Below, one piece after another: positions 43,329-52,590 of a DNA stretch of 64,000 bases. The position numbers and the translations under genes are program-made. The stretch spans positions 124,001 through 188,000 of the forward strand of contig JBEVTI010000006.1 of NCBI GenBank assembly GCA_041156125.1, read 5' to 3'. This DNA is from Paraktedonobacter carboxidivorans (GTDB lineage Bacteria > Chloroflexota > Ktedonobacteria > Ktedonobacterales > Ktedonobacteraceae). The notes beneath the pieces were generated by a model. The model made no database searches, had not been told where the DNA came from, and saw only the letters and a list, made by a program, of their open reading frames with translations. Numbering within the stretch: position 1 is the stretch's first letter; each line of letters begins with the position of its first letter.

Positions 43329-43408
43329 TAATAAGGGTAAAACAGGCGGTCGGCGGCTGCCAGCCGCCTGTTTTACCCTTATTATCTGAAGTTGCCGCGG
43401 GCAACTTC
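43329..43408 (+). promoter_or_regulatory. Two hairpins in the probable leader of the Clp_N gene
   Basis: A 21-bp perfect stem (43329-43349 with 43364-43384) around a 14-nt GC-rich loop is followed by GAAGTTGCC-GCG-GGCAACTTC (43388-43408). Both precede the Shine-Dalgarno region of the Clp_N gene. The gap 43019-43430 separates divergent genes and must hold two promoters; CGTTTGCAAACG near 43309 is a further small palindrome. A leader-RNA or attenuator role is inferred. Confidence 0.5.
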
Positions 43409-43430
43409 ACTGGAAGAGAGAAATAGTGTC

Positions 43431-44402
43431 ATGTCTAGATTTTCGCTACAGGCTGGAGAAGCGCTGCAATTCGCGCGCATAGAGGCTCAACTTTTACAGA
43501 GCAACTATGTGGATAGCGGGCATCTGTTGCTGGGACTCCTGCGCCAGGATACAACAAATCCTGCTGTCCCTCTTTTCTTCGCGCAGGGAGTGAGCCTCGC
43601 ACGGGCTCGTAGCGCGCTTGGAGAGATGGATGAGCGCGCAGAGACACTTGCGCGCTTCACACCAGGAGCACGACAGGCTATCCATTTGGCCGCGGATCTG
43701 GCACAAAAACGACAGGAGCCTATCGAAGCAAGCGACTGCCTGCGCGCATTGCTGCTCCTGCCTGAAAATCAAGCCATTTGGGTGCTGCACCATCTGGGCG
43801 TCAATCTGGAAGAGTTATATGCCCAGATGCACCACGCGTTTCCATCTGAGGATGCTAGCGCCACATCTCCGCCAGCCAGAATCGACTTCCAGGCGCATCA
43901 GCGAGATAAATTTACCCAACGAGCACGCCGGGCTTTGTCTCGGGCCGAAGAAGAAGCATGGATCTTTGAGCAGAGCATTGATATTGAACATCTCTTGTTG
44001 GGTCTGTTATACGACAACGAGGGGGTTGCTTTCTGCATACTCAAGGAACTGCGCGTAGATCTAGACGCTATAGATCGGACCTTTGCGCAACTTTTCAGCC
44101 AGCGAGAGGGTGGTAGCCTTCTTCTCACACAGCGCGGGAAGCACTCGATTGAACTCGCTGTAAAAGAAGCTGTCCATTTCGGCCATCGTTATCTGGGAAC
44201 AGAGCATCTTCTGCTCGGTATTCTCCATCTCTTTGCAGAAGAGCACGCTGGAGGTGGTCTATTTAGCGGCCTGGTTCGCAAACGTGCCACTGGAGATCCC
44301 GCAGCTAGCCTCCTTGCCAGCCAGGGCCTGAGCCTCAAACAGGCTCGCCGACAACTGAGTGCTCTGCTGGCGACTGGCATGAACGACGACGCTACCATTT
44401 GA
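43431..44402 (+). CDS. Stand-alone double Clp_N domain protein
   Basis: 323 residues from the ATG at 43431. It has two consecutive Clp N-terminal domains, each of two helical repeats. The first (about 1-130) contains FARIEAQLLQSNYVDSGHLLLGLLRQ and ARQAIHLAADLAQKRQEPIEASDCLRALL. The second (about 150-315) contains RALSRAEEEAWIFEQSIDIEHLLLGLLYDNEG and KHSIELAVKEAVHFGHRYLGTEHLLLGILH. In ClpC and ClpA this domain binds adaptors and substrates. Here no AAA+ module follows, so the protein cannot unfold anything itself; an adaptor, decoy or phospho-arginine reader role is conceivable. Two strong hairpins lie immediately upstream. Confidence 0.85.
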   Translation: MSRFSLQAGEALQFARIEAQLLQSNYVDSGHLLLGLLRQDTTNPAVPLFFAQGVSLARARSALGEMDERAETLARFTPGARQAIHLAADLAQKRQEPIEASDCLRALLLLPENQAIWVLHHLGVNLEELYAQMHHAFPSEDASATSPPARIDFQAHQRDKFTQRARRALSRAEEEAWIFEQSIDIEHLLLGLLYDNEGVAFCILKELRVDLDAIDRTFAQLFSQREGGSLLLTQRGKHSIELAVKEAVHFGHRYLGTEHLLLGILHLFAEEHAGGGLFSGLVRKRATGDPAASLLASQGLSLKQARRQLSALLATGMNDDATI

Positions 44403-44436
44403 CCCTCTTGAGCTTTGCCAGCGTGGCACCTCTCGC

Positions 44437-45465
44437 TCAGTTCTGGATTGTCAGGTTAGCTTTCCGCCTACGATATGCTGTCCAGAGGAGAAGTGCCATG
44501 AGGGGTAGAGTGACCGCGGGTTGGGCCGCAAGCCACATCTGTGGCAGGAATAGTGAGAGGAGGGTAGTTGGTAAAAGGGCTCCCGTAATCAGCGCCAGGG
44601 CCTGGTTCTCTCTCCAGGAACTGCGAGTGGTCCAGCGGCGCACTCTACGCAGCAGGAACGCGCAAGTGATGAGGATGCTAAGAATGATCAGGATCTGAGA
44701 GAGCACAGGGTAGCTGGGGAAGAGGGTGTGTGCGAGTAGACCCGGCACGATAAGAATCGCGCCAAAATAGAGCAACGTGCCGACAAAACCCGCCAGGCGC
44801 AGACGGCCCAGACCTGGAAGCTTGTCTGGCTCCAGGGAACGTATGTGCTTGGAGAGCGGGAGCCGTACGGCGCAAATCACCAGAATAACAACCGCGCACA
44901 ACACCAGCAAACGCTCCAGACGGTAGGTTGGTAAAAGAAAGGTTAGCGAGGTAGTAAGTAGAAAGAGCACGCTAAAGCCAATAACTCCTTTGCGCCTTAG
45001 CCAGGGAACTCTGGCCAGGGTAGGAAATAAAGCCTCGACCAGAAAGATAGGAATGATGATACTATAGATCGTATGAAAAGCAGTCAAAGCTACAGCCCAG
45101 CTCCAGTCAATGCCTCCAAGCAACAGATAGCCATCAGGCACCACCGTATACCAGGTACCAGCGATCATGCCCTCATTCACAAAGCCAAAGGCAATCCCCA
45201 ACAAAAGCAGACAGGCCAGCCTGCGCGGACGGCTACGGATCAGCTCACGAATCAGCAAATTAGCCGAACCATAGAAAGCGGTCAAAAAGAAAAAAGAGCT
45301 GGGATTGAACAGGAACGAGCGCGGCGCGGTATTAAACGTGGCGACACACTCAGGGATAAGCCCACCAAGCACATAAAGCGTCAGGATTGCCGGCCAGAAA
45401 CGCGGGCGTTTGAGCTTTACAGTGATCTCTTGTTCTGGTGAAAGGGTAAGCGCGGGGGTCTCCAT
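44437..45465 (-). CDS. Polytopic membrane protein of unknown function
   Basis: 342 residues from the ATG at 45465 (METPALTL). AAGGGAAAA lies about 10 bases upstream, and the longer frame to 45642 adds a non-conserved-looking hydrophilic stretch. About ten hydrophobic segments are visible, starting with WPAILTLYVLGGLIPECVATF. Polar motifs inside the membrane region include IPEC, GFVNEGMIAGTWYTVVP and FHTIYSIIIPI, and the pattern GxxNEG..WYTVVP may be functional. No transporter family is recognised. It is convergent with the Clp_N gene, 34 bp away. Confidence 0.7.
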   Translation of the reverse strand: METPALTLSPEQEITVKLKRPRFWPAILTLYVLGGLIPECVATFNTAPRSFLFNPSSFFFLTAFYGSANLLIRELIRSRPRRLACLLLLGIAFGFVNEGMIAGTWYTVVPDGYLLLGGIDWSWAVALTAFHTIYSIIIPIFLVEALFPTLARVPWLRRKGVIGFSVLFLLTTSLTFLLPTYRLERLLVLCAVVILVICAVRLPLSKHIRSLEPDKLPGLGRLRLAGFVGTLLYFGAILIVPGLLAHTLFPSYPVLSQILIILSILITCAFLLRRVRRWTTRSSWRENQALALITGALLPTTLLSLFLPQMWLAAQPAVTLPLMALLLWTAYRRRKANLTIQN

Positions 45466-45909
45466 ACCATTTTCCCTTGAGATAAATTGCCGGACTACAT
45501 TAAGGATATGTGAAGCATTGTAACACAGTTTAAACCCGCGCAGATCATCCAGTGTCAGGCCTCTTTTCTCGCCAGGATTTCTTTGCTTTTTGCACGTTCC
45601 AGCTTGTGATAAAGTAGATACGGGTGACATCCCGTTTGCCATCTTCTGTCAAGTATTCCTCCTCTTTCAAATTTTAAGTACCTTTGGGGGAAATCAGGGT
45701 TTCCCCTTATGTTTTTCATTGATGGTTTTGATATAATGGATAAAAGAGGAATCTTGTGGTGTCTCTGGCGCTTTGTAGTTTCAGTGCAGCAAAAGAGATC
45801 CTTCTGAAAAGGCAAATTATCAGCAAAAAGATGCGCGTATTTTAGCAAGCGCGCAATATGCTTTATATATTTCAAACAATAGAAATGATGAAGAGGAGAT
45901 TGTTTCTCT
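45466..45909. promoter_or_regulatory. Divergent intergenic region with hairpin and candidate promoter for the MacAB-like operon
   Basis: GGGGAAA-TCAGGG-TTTCCCC (45687-45706) is a compact hairpin. TATAAT at 45732-45737 is a consensus -10 box without a good -35; it would give a leader of about 165 nt before the adaptor gene. A 136-codon minus-strand frame here has no coding features. Confidence 0.4.
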
Positions 45910-47691
45910 ATGCAACAGGGGAAAGCGGGTACTACTGATACAACAAATCGAGCTTCTGCACCCACGCAACCACCTTCTCCTTTGATTAATCTGCCCAGTT
46001 TAGGCGAAGATGATAGTAATCTTAGCCTGCCACCGCTGACACGTCCGCGGCGCAGGCGCAGATGGATTATCCTTATAGTTGTGTTTTTACTTTTGCTTTT
46101 GCTGGCCGGAATTCTTATCAGAGTGAGTAGTAGAGGGCAGAGCGTTAATTATCAATATGCGCAAGCGACGCAGGGCAATCTGACTCGCACGGTCAATGCC
46201 ACCGGGCCGATCCAGAGTGGAGTATATAATCTGATATTTAGCGGGACTGGTGGGAAGATCGATGAAATCGATGTTTCCATTGGGCAAAAGGTCGTCAAAG
46301 GCCAGGTGCTGGCCCGACTAGATAAGACGCTACTGCAGGATGCTGTTGACCAGGCCCAGATTGGTGTTAACAATGCGCAAGCGAGTTTGAATGCCGCCAT
46401 TGCGGGGGCTAACAGTTCTTCGGGTCAGTCTAACGCCAGTGTCAGCGCCGCGCAGACCGCGGTCAGCGATGCGAAGGAAAGCCAGCGGCAGACCCAGGCT
46501 CAGGGAGACGCAAGCGTCGCCACGGCCCAGACAACCCTCGACAACGCGGAAACCAACCTGACGCAGGTGACGAATACCTCTGAGCAACAGAAGACGCAGG
46601 CGCTTGAAACATATCAAGCAGCAGCGACAACGAATAGTTGTCCTGCTGATCCTAACACGATAACTGATTCCTCGACGCTCTCAGCACCCTGCCAAACAGC
46701 ATATAATACGTATATTGCGTCTGTGAATCAGGCCAATGCGAGCGTCACGACGGCTCAGGCTCAAGTGAACTCGGCTCAAGCGGCTTTAAAGCAGGCCCAG
46801 GCTAACGCTACTGCGCAGAACGCTACTGCTCAGAATCAGGTCAATACTGCCGAGAGCCAGTTGACCTCGGCGCAGGCTGGCCAGAATGTGAGCGGAACTA
46901 CAGGACAGAGTCAAGTGATCACAGCTCAGAATCAACTGAACACAGCTCTGGCGCAACTCAAGCAGGCCAGGCATAATCTGGCGAACGCCACGCTCAAAGC
47001 TCCGCATGCTGGGATTGTCACGATCATTAATGGAACAGTTGGAGGTACACCTGGAGCCAGCACATCTGGCGTCTCGACCGGCGGTGAGTTTATCCAACTC
47101 GTTGATCTGACAGCCTTGCAGGTTCAGGCTGACGTAAATGAGGCTGATATCGCGAACTTACAAGTAGGGGAGAGCGCGTCTTTCACCGTCAACGCCTATG
47201 GCCAGCAGGAGTTTACAGGCACTGTCAGCTCTATTTCGCCAAACGGCCAGACCATCTCAAACGTTGTCACATATCCGGTGCGCATCGATGTTGATCCCAA
47301 CAGCCTGAAAGGCGCGCATCTTTTGCCAGATATGACGGCAAACGTCACCATCAACGCTGTGCAACATAATAATGTGCTGCTTTTGCCAGTGAATGCGATC
47401 AATTTCGCCCGCCTGGCAAGTAGTGGCAACACGACCAGTGGCACACCGCAGCTGATAAGCGCCCAGAGTGCCACGGCCAGTCTGAACCAGGCTCGTCAGA
47501 TGCTCGAAAGCCTGGAGGTCGCGAACCCTGACCTGGTCTCAGAAGGTCCGCTACCCGCATTTGTGATTGAAAAGTCAGGATCACGATTTATTGCTAAACC
47601 GGTTGTTCTGGGCCTGACCGATGGGGCATCGTATGAGGTATTGCAGGGTCTCTCCCCCAGTGACACCTTTATCGTGGGCATAGGCGGCTGA
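45910..47691 (+). CDS. MacA-like periplasmic adaptor (membrane fusion protein) of an ABC exporter
   Basis: 593 residues. An N-terminal Pro-rich cytoplasmic part is followed by one helix near 55-75 (WIILIVVFLLLLLLAGILI), then the barrel-sandwich/lipoyl half-motif (GGKIDEIDVSIGQKVVKGQVLARLD). A very long Ala/Gln/Asn/Thr-rich coiled-coil hairpin (about 140-360) precedes the second lipoyl half (LKAPHAGIVTIINGTVGG) and the beta-barrel and proximal domains. In a monoderm such adaptors work with MacB-type ATPase/permeases in lipid, peptide or drug export and stress sensing. The hairpin is longer than in MacA. AGGAGA lies 12 bases before the ATG. The ATPase gene follows after 224 bp. Confidence 0.85.
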   Translation: MQQGKAGTTDTTNRASAPTQPPSPLINLPSLGEDDSNLSLPPLTRPRRRRRWIILIVVFLLLLLLAGILIRVSSRGQSVNYQYAQATQGNLTRTVNATGPIQSGVYNLIFSGTGGKIDEIDVSIGQKVVKGQVLARLDKTLLQDAVDQAQIGVNNAQASLNAAIAGANSSSGQSNASVSAAQTAVSDAKESQRQTQAQGDASVATAQTTLDNAETNLTQVTNTSEQQKTQALETYQAAATTNSCPADPNTITDSSTLSAPCQTAYNTYIASVNQANASVTTAQAQVNSAQAALKQAQANATAQNATAQNQVNTAESQLTSAQAGQNVSGTTGQSQVITAQNQLNTALAQLKQARHNLANATLKAPHAGIVTIINGTVGGTPGASTSGVSTGGEFIQLVDLTALQVQADVNEADIANLQVGESASFTVNAYGQQEFTGTVSSISPNGQTISNVVTYPVRIDVDPNSLKGAHLLPDMTANVTINAVQHNNVLLLPVNAINFARLASSGNTTSGTPQLISAQSATASLNQARQMLESLEVANPDLVSEGPLPAFVIEKSGSRFIAKPVVLGLTDGASYEVLQGLSPSDTFIVGIGG

Positions 47692-47915
47692 GAACGGCCT
47701 GCCCTCGCGAGCGCTCAGGGTAATCCTGGGCCGCTCGCAACGGTACAGGACTTTGAACGTAGAATATATATTACTGCTTTGTTTTGCTTGATCTTAAAAT
47801 AAGCAGCGGCAGGCAGTTGTTTTGCACGCGGGATGAGGAAAAGCAGGCACTTTATCATCCCGGAGGAATGACTTATTTTGTCTGTCGGCCTGGTCTGGAA
47901 TGAGAGATCTGTTTT

Positions 47916-48974
47916 ATGGCTAATAATGACCCGACGCAGTCCACAAACTGGCCAGCTAACCCGGAAGAGTCCACAGCTCCGACACTGCCAAGCATAGAGA
48001 AGCTAACAGTAGCTTCTCCTGCGCAAGTGGAGGAGGGCGAACTGTCTGCAGTCCCGTCTACAGACAATCAGGTGAAAGCCAGTATCCCTGATCGGCCTAC
48101 AGAGAAGCAGGCGCTGGTGGCGCGTCCTTCTCTGGGAAAAACTGTGCTTGTCAAAGCAGAGGAAGTGCCAGACATAAGCGTTGCTCCGCAAGGGTCGCCA
48201 GTGATTGTTGTGCGCAATCTGACCAAGACCTATGCGCTTGGCAAGAGAACGCATGTGCAGGCTTTACGTGGCGTCTCTTTGGAGGTCTACCCTGGCGAAT
48301 TTGTGACGATCATGGGGCCATCTGGTTCAGGCAAATCAACTTTTATGAACCTGTTAGGCTGCCTGGATCGTCCGACTGCGGGCGAATACTGGTTGGCTGG
48401 CAGATTGGTTAGTAGCTTATCCAACGATCAGCTCGCGGGCATGCGCAATCAACTGCTCGGTTTTGTCTTTCAGGGCTTTAACCTGCTAGGGCGCGCAACA
48501 GCGCTCAAAAACGTTGCTCTACCGATGGTTTATGCCGGGCTTTCCCGGCGCGAACGCGAGAAGCGCGCGCGCAAAGTCCTACACCTGGTTGGGCTGGGTG
48601 CGCGCATCGATCACAAACCCTCCGAGCTATCCGGGGGCCAACAACAGCGTGTAGCGATCGCGCGCGCGCTGGTCAATGGGCCCTCCCTGTTGCTGGCAGA
48701 CGAACCCACCGGCAACCTGGATAGCCGGACCAGCATTGAGATCATGGGCGTCTTGCAAGCATTGAACGAGCAGGGGCTGACAATCGTGCTGGTGACCCAT
48801 GACGCGAATGTCGCGGCCTATGCCAAACGTCAGGTCGTCTTTCTGGATGGGCAGATTGTGCGTGATGAGCTAGTACAGGCGCCGCGTTCGGCTCAGGAGG
48901 AGTGGGAGGCTCTGGTCAAACGGAGTGCCACGCCCGTTCCAGGAGCGACTACTATTGAGGAGGAACCCCGATGA
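47916..48974 (+). CDS. MacB/LolD-type ABC transporter ATP-binding protein with N-terminal extension
   Basis: 352 residues. The ABC domain starts only at about residue 95 (VIVVRNLTKTYALGKRTHVQALRGVSL). It is complete: Walker A GPSGSGKST near 134, Q-loop FQGFNLL, signature LSGGQQQRVAIARAL, Walker B LLADEPTGNLD and switch VLVTHD. LDSRTS and GNLDS fit the MacB/LolD/FtsE group. Residues 1-94 are hydrophilic and Pro/Ser/Glu-rich, probably disordered, and unusual for this group, which normally starts directly at the ABC fold. Its stop overlaps the first permease start by ATGA, so the subunits are translationally coupled. Confidence 0.9.
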   Translation: MANNDPTQSTNWPANPEESTAPTLPSIEKLTVASPAQVEEGELSAVPSTDNQVKASIPDRPTEKQALVARPSLGKTVLVKAEEVPDISVAPQGSPVIVVRNLTKTYALGKRTHVQALRGVSLEVYPGEFVTIMGPSGSGKSTFMNLLGCLDRPTAGEYWLAGRLVSSLSNDQLAGMRNQLLGFVFQGFNLLGRATALKNVALPMVYAGLSRREREKRARKVLHLVGLGARIDHKPSELSGGQQQRVAIARALVNGPSLLLADEPTGNLDSRTSIEIMGVLQALNEQGLTIVLVTHDANVAAYAKRQVVFLDGQIVRDELVQAPRSAQEEWEALVKRSATPVPGATTIEEEPR

Positions 48975-50308
48975 GTCGCGCGTTAGAACCTTCCTCGCCG
49001 CCAGCCAAACGGCCCTTACCCGCTACTGCGCAATCTACAGCGCTGGCAAGCCTGCTGGCGGAATTGCGTGTACGCAAAAGTAGGCGAGGCACAGTGACCA
49101 TGCTGGGGGCGAATTTTGAGAGTGCATTAGATGCTCTCTGGATGAATCGTCTGCGCTCTTTCTTGACCGCGCTTGGCATTTTTATAGGCGTGGCCGCCGT
49201 AATTGGTGCTTTGACTCTGACGCAGGGAGCAAGCGCACAGGTCAATGGTCAGATTGGGAGCCTGGGCAACACCGTCATGGTCGCTCCAGGTTCCGCGAAC
49301 AACGGGGGGATATCCGGGGGAACGGGTTCACTTAGCACATTGACACTGCAAGATTCCCAGTCTCTATCCAGCCTGCCGCATGTGGCCGCGGTTAGTCCTT
49401 TGATTGTAGCCAGTGCTCAGGTTGTCTATGGTAATCAGAACTGGAGCACGCAGATCGAGGGAGCAGCCACCAGTTTGCAGATTATCCAGAACTGGCAATT
49501 AGCGAAAGGTACCTGGTTTAGCACGGACGATCAAGCCAATGGCACTCCCGTCGCGCTGCTCGGTGATACCGTCTGGCATAATCTCTTCGATACATCGGGC
49601 AATAATCCGATTGGCCAGAGCATCCGTATTCGCGACGAGACATTTCGCGTAGTAGGGGTGCTGGCTCCGCAGGGTGGCGGTTTTGCTCAGGATGATGTCG
49701 TGATTATTCCAGTTACCACAGCCCAGATTCGCCTGAAAAACACCTCAAACGTTGATCAGATCCTTGTTCAGGTAGATGATGCAAACAACGTCGCGCAGGT
49801 TGCGCAGGCAGTGAGCGACACGCTACAAAAGAATCATCATATTCTCGATCCTAATAATGATGACTTCACCGTCCAGACCTTTACACAGATTTTACAGCGT
49901 GTTGGCCAGTTTTCGCAGATCTTGACGCTACTGCTTGTGGGTATCGCGGCGATTTCGCTGACAGTTGGCGGGATTGGCATTATGAATATTATGCTTGTCT
50001 CTGTGACTGAGCGTACCTGGGAGATAGGCATTCGCATCTCAATAGGAGCGCGTCGGCGCGATATTCTAAATCAGTTCATGGTAGAGGCGCTGGTCTTATG
50101 TCTTGTGGGTGGACTGCTTGGGCTGGGCCTGGGATTGCTGATTGGCCTGGGGATCACCAAGCTCAGTCAATTGCCATTTATCGTCACGCCATCCACGTTG
50201 ATTCTGCCTTTCGCGGTCTCAGGGGGCATTGCGCTGGTCTTTGGCATCTACCCGGCGGTAATGGCGGCGCGTCTTGATCCTATTGTCGCGATCCGCACAG
50301 ACGAATAG
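48971..50308 (+). CDS. MacB-type ABC transporter permease (first of two)
   Basis: 445 residues. A ~40-residue hydrophilic N-terminal tail precedes helix 1 (FLTALGIFIGVAAVIGALTL), then a large extracytoplasmic MacB_PCD domain (about 85-310) and three helices of the FtsX domain. The coupling segment is MLVSVTERTWEIGIRISIGARRRDILNQFMVEALVL, the standard MacB/FtsX signature. The gene overlaps the ATPase gene and is followed after 15 bp by a second, different permease gene. MacB normally homodimerises, so two permeases in one operon suggest a heterodimer. Confidence 0.9.
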   Translation: MSRALEPSSPPAKRPLPATAQSTALASLLAELRVRKSRRGTVTMLGANFESALDALWMNRLRSFLTALGIFIGVAAVIGALTLTQGASAQVNGQIGSLGNTVMVAPGSANNGGISGGTGSLSTLTLQDSQSLSSLPHVAAVSPLIVASAQVVYGNQNWSTQIEGAATSLQIIQNWQLAKGTWFSTDDQANGTPVALLGDTVWHNLFDTSGNNPIGQSIRIRDETFRVVGVLAPQGGGFAQDDVVIIPVTTAQIRLKNTSNVDQILVQVDDANNVAQVAQAVSDTLQKNHHILDPNNDDFTVQTFTQILQRVGQFSQILTLLLVGIAAISLTVGGIGIMNIMLVSVTERTWEIGIRISIGARRRDILNQFMVEALVLCLVGGLLGLGLGLLIGLGITKLSQLPFIVTPSTLILPFAVSGGIALVFGIYPAVMAARLDPIVAIRTDE

Positions 50309-50323
50309 CAAGGAGAGAAGCAC

Positions 50324-51706
50324 ATGGAGAGTGTAACACGCCCGAACGCGCAGCAAGCCGCGCCAGCATTGCCCGTCGCGCAAACGCGAGAGACACAACT
50401 GGAGAGTTTATTCCGCGAGTTGCGTTCAGATAAAAGTTCTCGTCGCAGTCTGATAGGCTTGAATCTGGGAAGCGCTCTGGAGTCTGTTATAGCGAACCGG
50501 GTGCGCTCTTTTTTGACCGCTCTGGGTATTGTGATTGGAGTTGCTGCTGTAATCGGCGCTATCACCCTCGCGCAAGGGGTAGGTTCATTTTTTAGTAGCG
50601 CGATTGGAGGTCTTGGCTCAAACACCATCCTGCTCTCGGGCTACCCATCAGCCCTGCAGCGCAGAGCTCCTTCGCTCTCCAAGCAAACGCATCCCTCTCT
50701 CACGACCAGCGATCTTCAATATCTAAGCAGGTTGCCACACGTCACGGCTGCCAGCCCGGTGCTGATGATGAATACCCAGGTTATCTATGGTAATCAGAAC
50801 TGGAGAACCAGTATCATCGGCTCGAGTACGGACCTGCAGACCATTCAGAACTGGCAGGTAGCTCAAGGACTGTGGTTTAGTCCTACGCAAGATACGGGAG
50901 CGCAGCCTGTCGCGGTACTCGGCGCCACCGCAGTGCAAAACCTGTTTGGCAACACAGCGATCAATCCAATTGGTCAGCAGATTCGCATTGGCATCCAGAA
51001 TTTCCGTATAGTAGGCATTTTAGCCTCGAAAGGTGCCGCGGGCTTTGGAGCGAGCGATAGTTCCATCTTTATTCCTTTCAGAGCTTTTCAAACGCGTTTT
51101 AGCGGTTCGAGCTATCTGGAGCAGATCGATATAGAGGCCGACGATCAAAATAATGTCGATATGGTCGTCCAGGAACTCACTACAGGTCTTGAGCTTCAAC
51201 ATCATATAGCGCGTGACACCCCTGATGATTTCGCGACCAACACCGCTGGACAACTTTTGCAGCAGGCGAACATTGCCACACAGGCCATCTCCACCCTGCT
51301 GAGTGGGATCGCGGCCATTTCGCTGACCGTGGGTGGGATTGGCATTATCAATATCATGCTTGTCTCTGTGACTGAACGCACGCGCGAGATAGGCATTCGT
51401 ATGTCTATTGGCGCCCGACGTAGCGATATTCGTAACCAGTTTCTCATCGAGGCACTCGTCTTATGCCTTGCTGGTGGGCTGATTGGTATGCTACTGGGTA
51501 TCTTTGTTGGCTGGTTGACAGTAGGTGTACTAATCTCAGCTATATCTAGTGGAGGAGGTGGAAGCAGTGTTCCACTTATCATCACCCCGACCACATTGAT
51601 TCTGCCCTTTGCCGTCTCCGCGATAGTTGGCCTTGTTTTTGGCCTGTATCCGGCTATTCGAGCTTCACGCCTTGATCCGATAACAGCCATCCGGCGCGCG
51701 AAATAA
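50324..51706 (+). CDS. MacB-type ABC transporter permease (second of two)
   Basis: 460 residues, paralogous to the preceding permease. The same order is seen: ~50-residue tail, helix 1 (FLTALGIVIGVAAVIGAITLAQG), MacB_PCD domain with SLTTSDLQYLSRLPHVTAASPV, and the FtsX domain with MLVSVTERTREIGIRMSIGARRSDIRNQFLIEALVL. It differs from the first by a Gly/Ser-rich insertion between the last two helices (SSGGGGSSVP, near residue 410). It is the last gene of the operon. No strong terminator is visible downstream. Confidence 0.9.
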   Translation: MESVTRPNAQQAAPALPVAQTRETQLESLFRELRSDKSSRRSLIGLNLGSALESVIANRVRSFLTALGIVIGVAAVIGAITLAQGVGSFFSSAIGGLGSNTILLSGYPSALQRRAPSLSKQTHPSLTTSDLQYLSRLPHVTAASPVLMMNTQVIYGNQNWRTSIIGSSTDLQTIQNWQVAQGLWFSPTQDTGAQPVAVLGATAVQNLFGNTAINPIGQQIRIGIQNFRIVGILASKGAAGFGASDSSIFIPFRAFQTRFSGSSYLEQIDIEADDQNNVDMVVQELTTGLELQHHIARDTPDDFATNTAGQLLQQANIATQAISTLLSGIAAISLTVGGIGIINIMLVSVTERTREIGIRMSIGARRSDIRNQFLIEALVLCLAGGLIGMLLGIFVGWLTVGVLISAISSGGGGSSVPLIITPTTLILPFAVSAIVGLVFGLYPAIRASRLDPITAIRRAK

Positions 51707-51920
51707 GTAAAAGAGAAACTCCTTGCTTGCTTAGCCACAAGTTCTTATTAAAGAGCGAGAAATTGACGCTTTTTCAGAAGTCGGGTAGACTTAGCATATT
51801 GATTTTCTGTAAAGGCCTGCACATAGTATGATTTCATGGGCGGAAAATGTTGGTTGTGTGCAGATAAGGGAGAGCGAAGGGGATGAGCTTCGCCAGGTGT
51901 CTGGAAAGGTGTGTCGTTTT

Positions 51921-52196
51921 ATGGACCCAACGATTGTGCAATATGGATTATTCATCCTGGTAGCATTTTTTATCATTGGTGCTGTGATGGTACTGAACCG
52001 CTGGCTCTATCGCCACAGCAGATCCAATCTCGGAACCCCCAACACCTGGACCAGGCTTGATATCAGGCGCCGAGAGACCAGAGAAGAAACGCTGGCTAGT
52101 TCGGCTCTTGATGAAGAGGAAGAGGAAGAGGCTGAGCTGCATGTCCGCGCTCGCCAGAATGGACATCATTCTGATGGCCAGAAACCCCAGATTTAA
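51921..52196 (+). CDS. Small single-span membrane protein with acidic tail
   Basis: 91 residues from the ATG at 51921, preceded by GGAAAGG; the frame is open to 51828 but the added residues look non-coding. One helix near residues 6-28 (IVQYGLFILVAFFIIGAVMVL) is followed by basic residues and then an acidic tract (DEEEEEEAEL) and a polar tail. The topology would be outside-in, with a cytoplasmic tail. No family is recognised. The next gene starts 22 bp later, so the two are probably cotranscribed. Confidence 0.6.
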   Translation: MDPTIVQYGLFILVAFFIIGAVMVLNRWLYRHSRSNLGTPNTWTRLDIRRRETREETLASSALDEEEEEEAELHVRARQNGHHSDGQKPQI

Positions 52197-52218
52197 GTAA
52201 AAGAAAGGTAAGGCAGCT

Positions 52219-52569
52219 ATGGAACCCACACTAACACTTGAATGCACCCTGGAGATGCGTGAGCATTTACGGGAGCTTGAGCATAAGCTAAAGCAAATAC
52301 AAGGTCTGCAGGTTTTCTATGTTGAGCCAGAAGACGCGGATGCGCCGGTATTGATTTCAGTTGGCATTCGGCACAAAGACGAGCTTGCCGATCTGACTAT
52401 TCGGCGCATTACACACACGCTCTTCGACTTTCTACACGGTAGCGCCAGAGAGCCTGGCCAGCGCCGGGCACGTCTGGTAACTATCGAAGGCGATAACGTA
52501 GATCTTGAGCCCTTGAGCAGCAGCGAGATCAAACAGGTCATCACTGAAGCCTATGAGGGGCAGGCATAA
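52219..52569 (+). CDS. Small acidic protein, possibly of the effector-associated component type
   Basis: 116 residues, soluble. An N-terminal amphipathic helix (MREHLRELEHKLKQIQGLQVFY) is followed by a beta-alpha-beta pattern: PVLISVGIRHKDELADLTIRRITHTLFDFLHG, then RRARLVTIEGDNVDLEPLSSSEIKQVITEA. The order helix, strand, helix, and a final strand with a GDNVDLE turn followed by a helix recalls the small effector-associated constant components found beside conflict-type effectors in multicellular bacteria. The match is by impression only. The gene follows a small membrane protein by 22 bp and is convergent with the YbjN-like gene. Confidence 0.55.
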   Translation: MEPTLTLECTLEMREHLRELEHKLKQIQGLQVFYVEPEDADAPVLISVGIRHKDELADLTIRRITHTLFDFLHGSAREPGQRRARLVTIEGDNVDLEPLSSSEIKQVITEAYEGQA

Positions 52570-52590
52570 TCAGGAACGAAGCGCATCTTC

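Noticed and set aside
45555..45965. 136-codon minus-strand frame upstream of the MacA-like gene
   Set aside because: It overlaps the adaptor gene start and the candidate promoter and shows no protein-like pattern.
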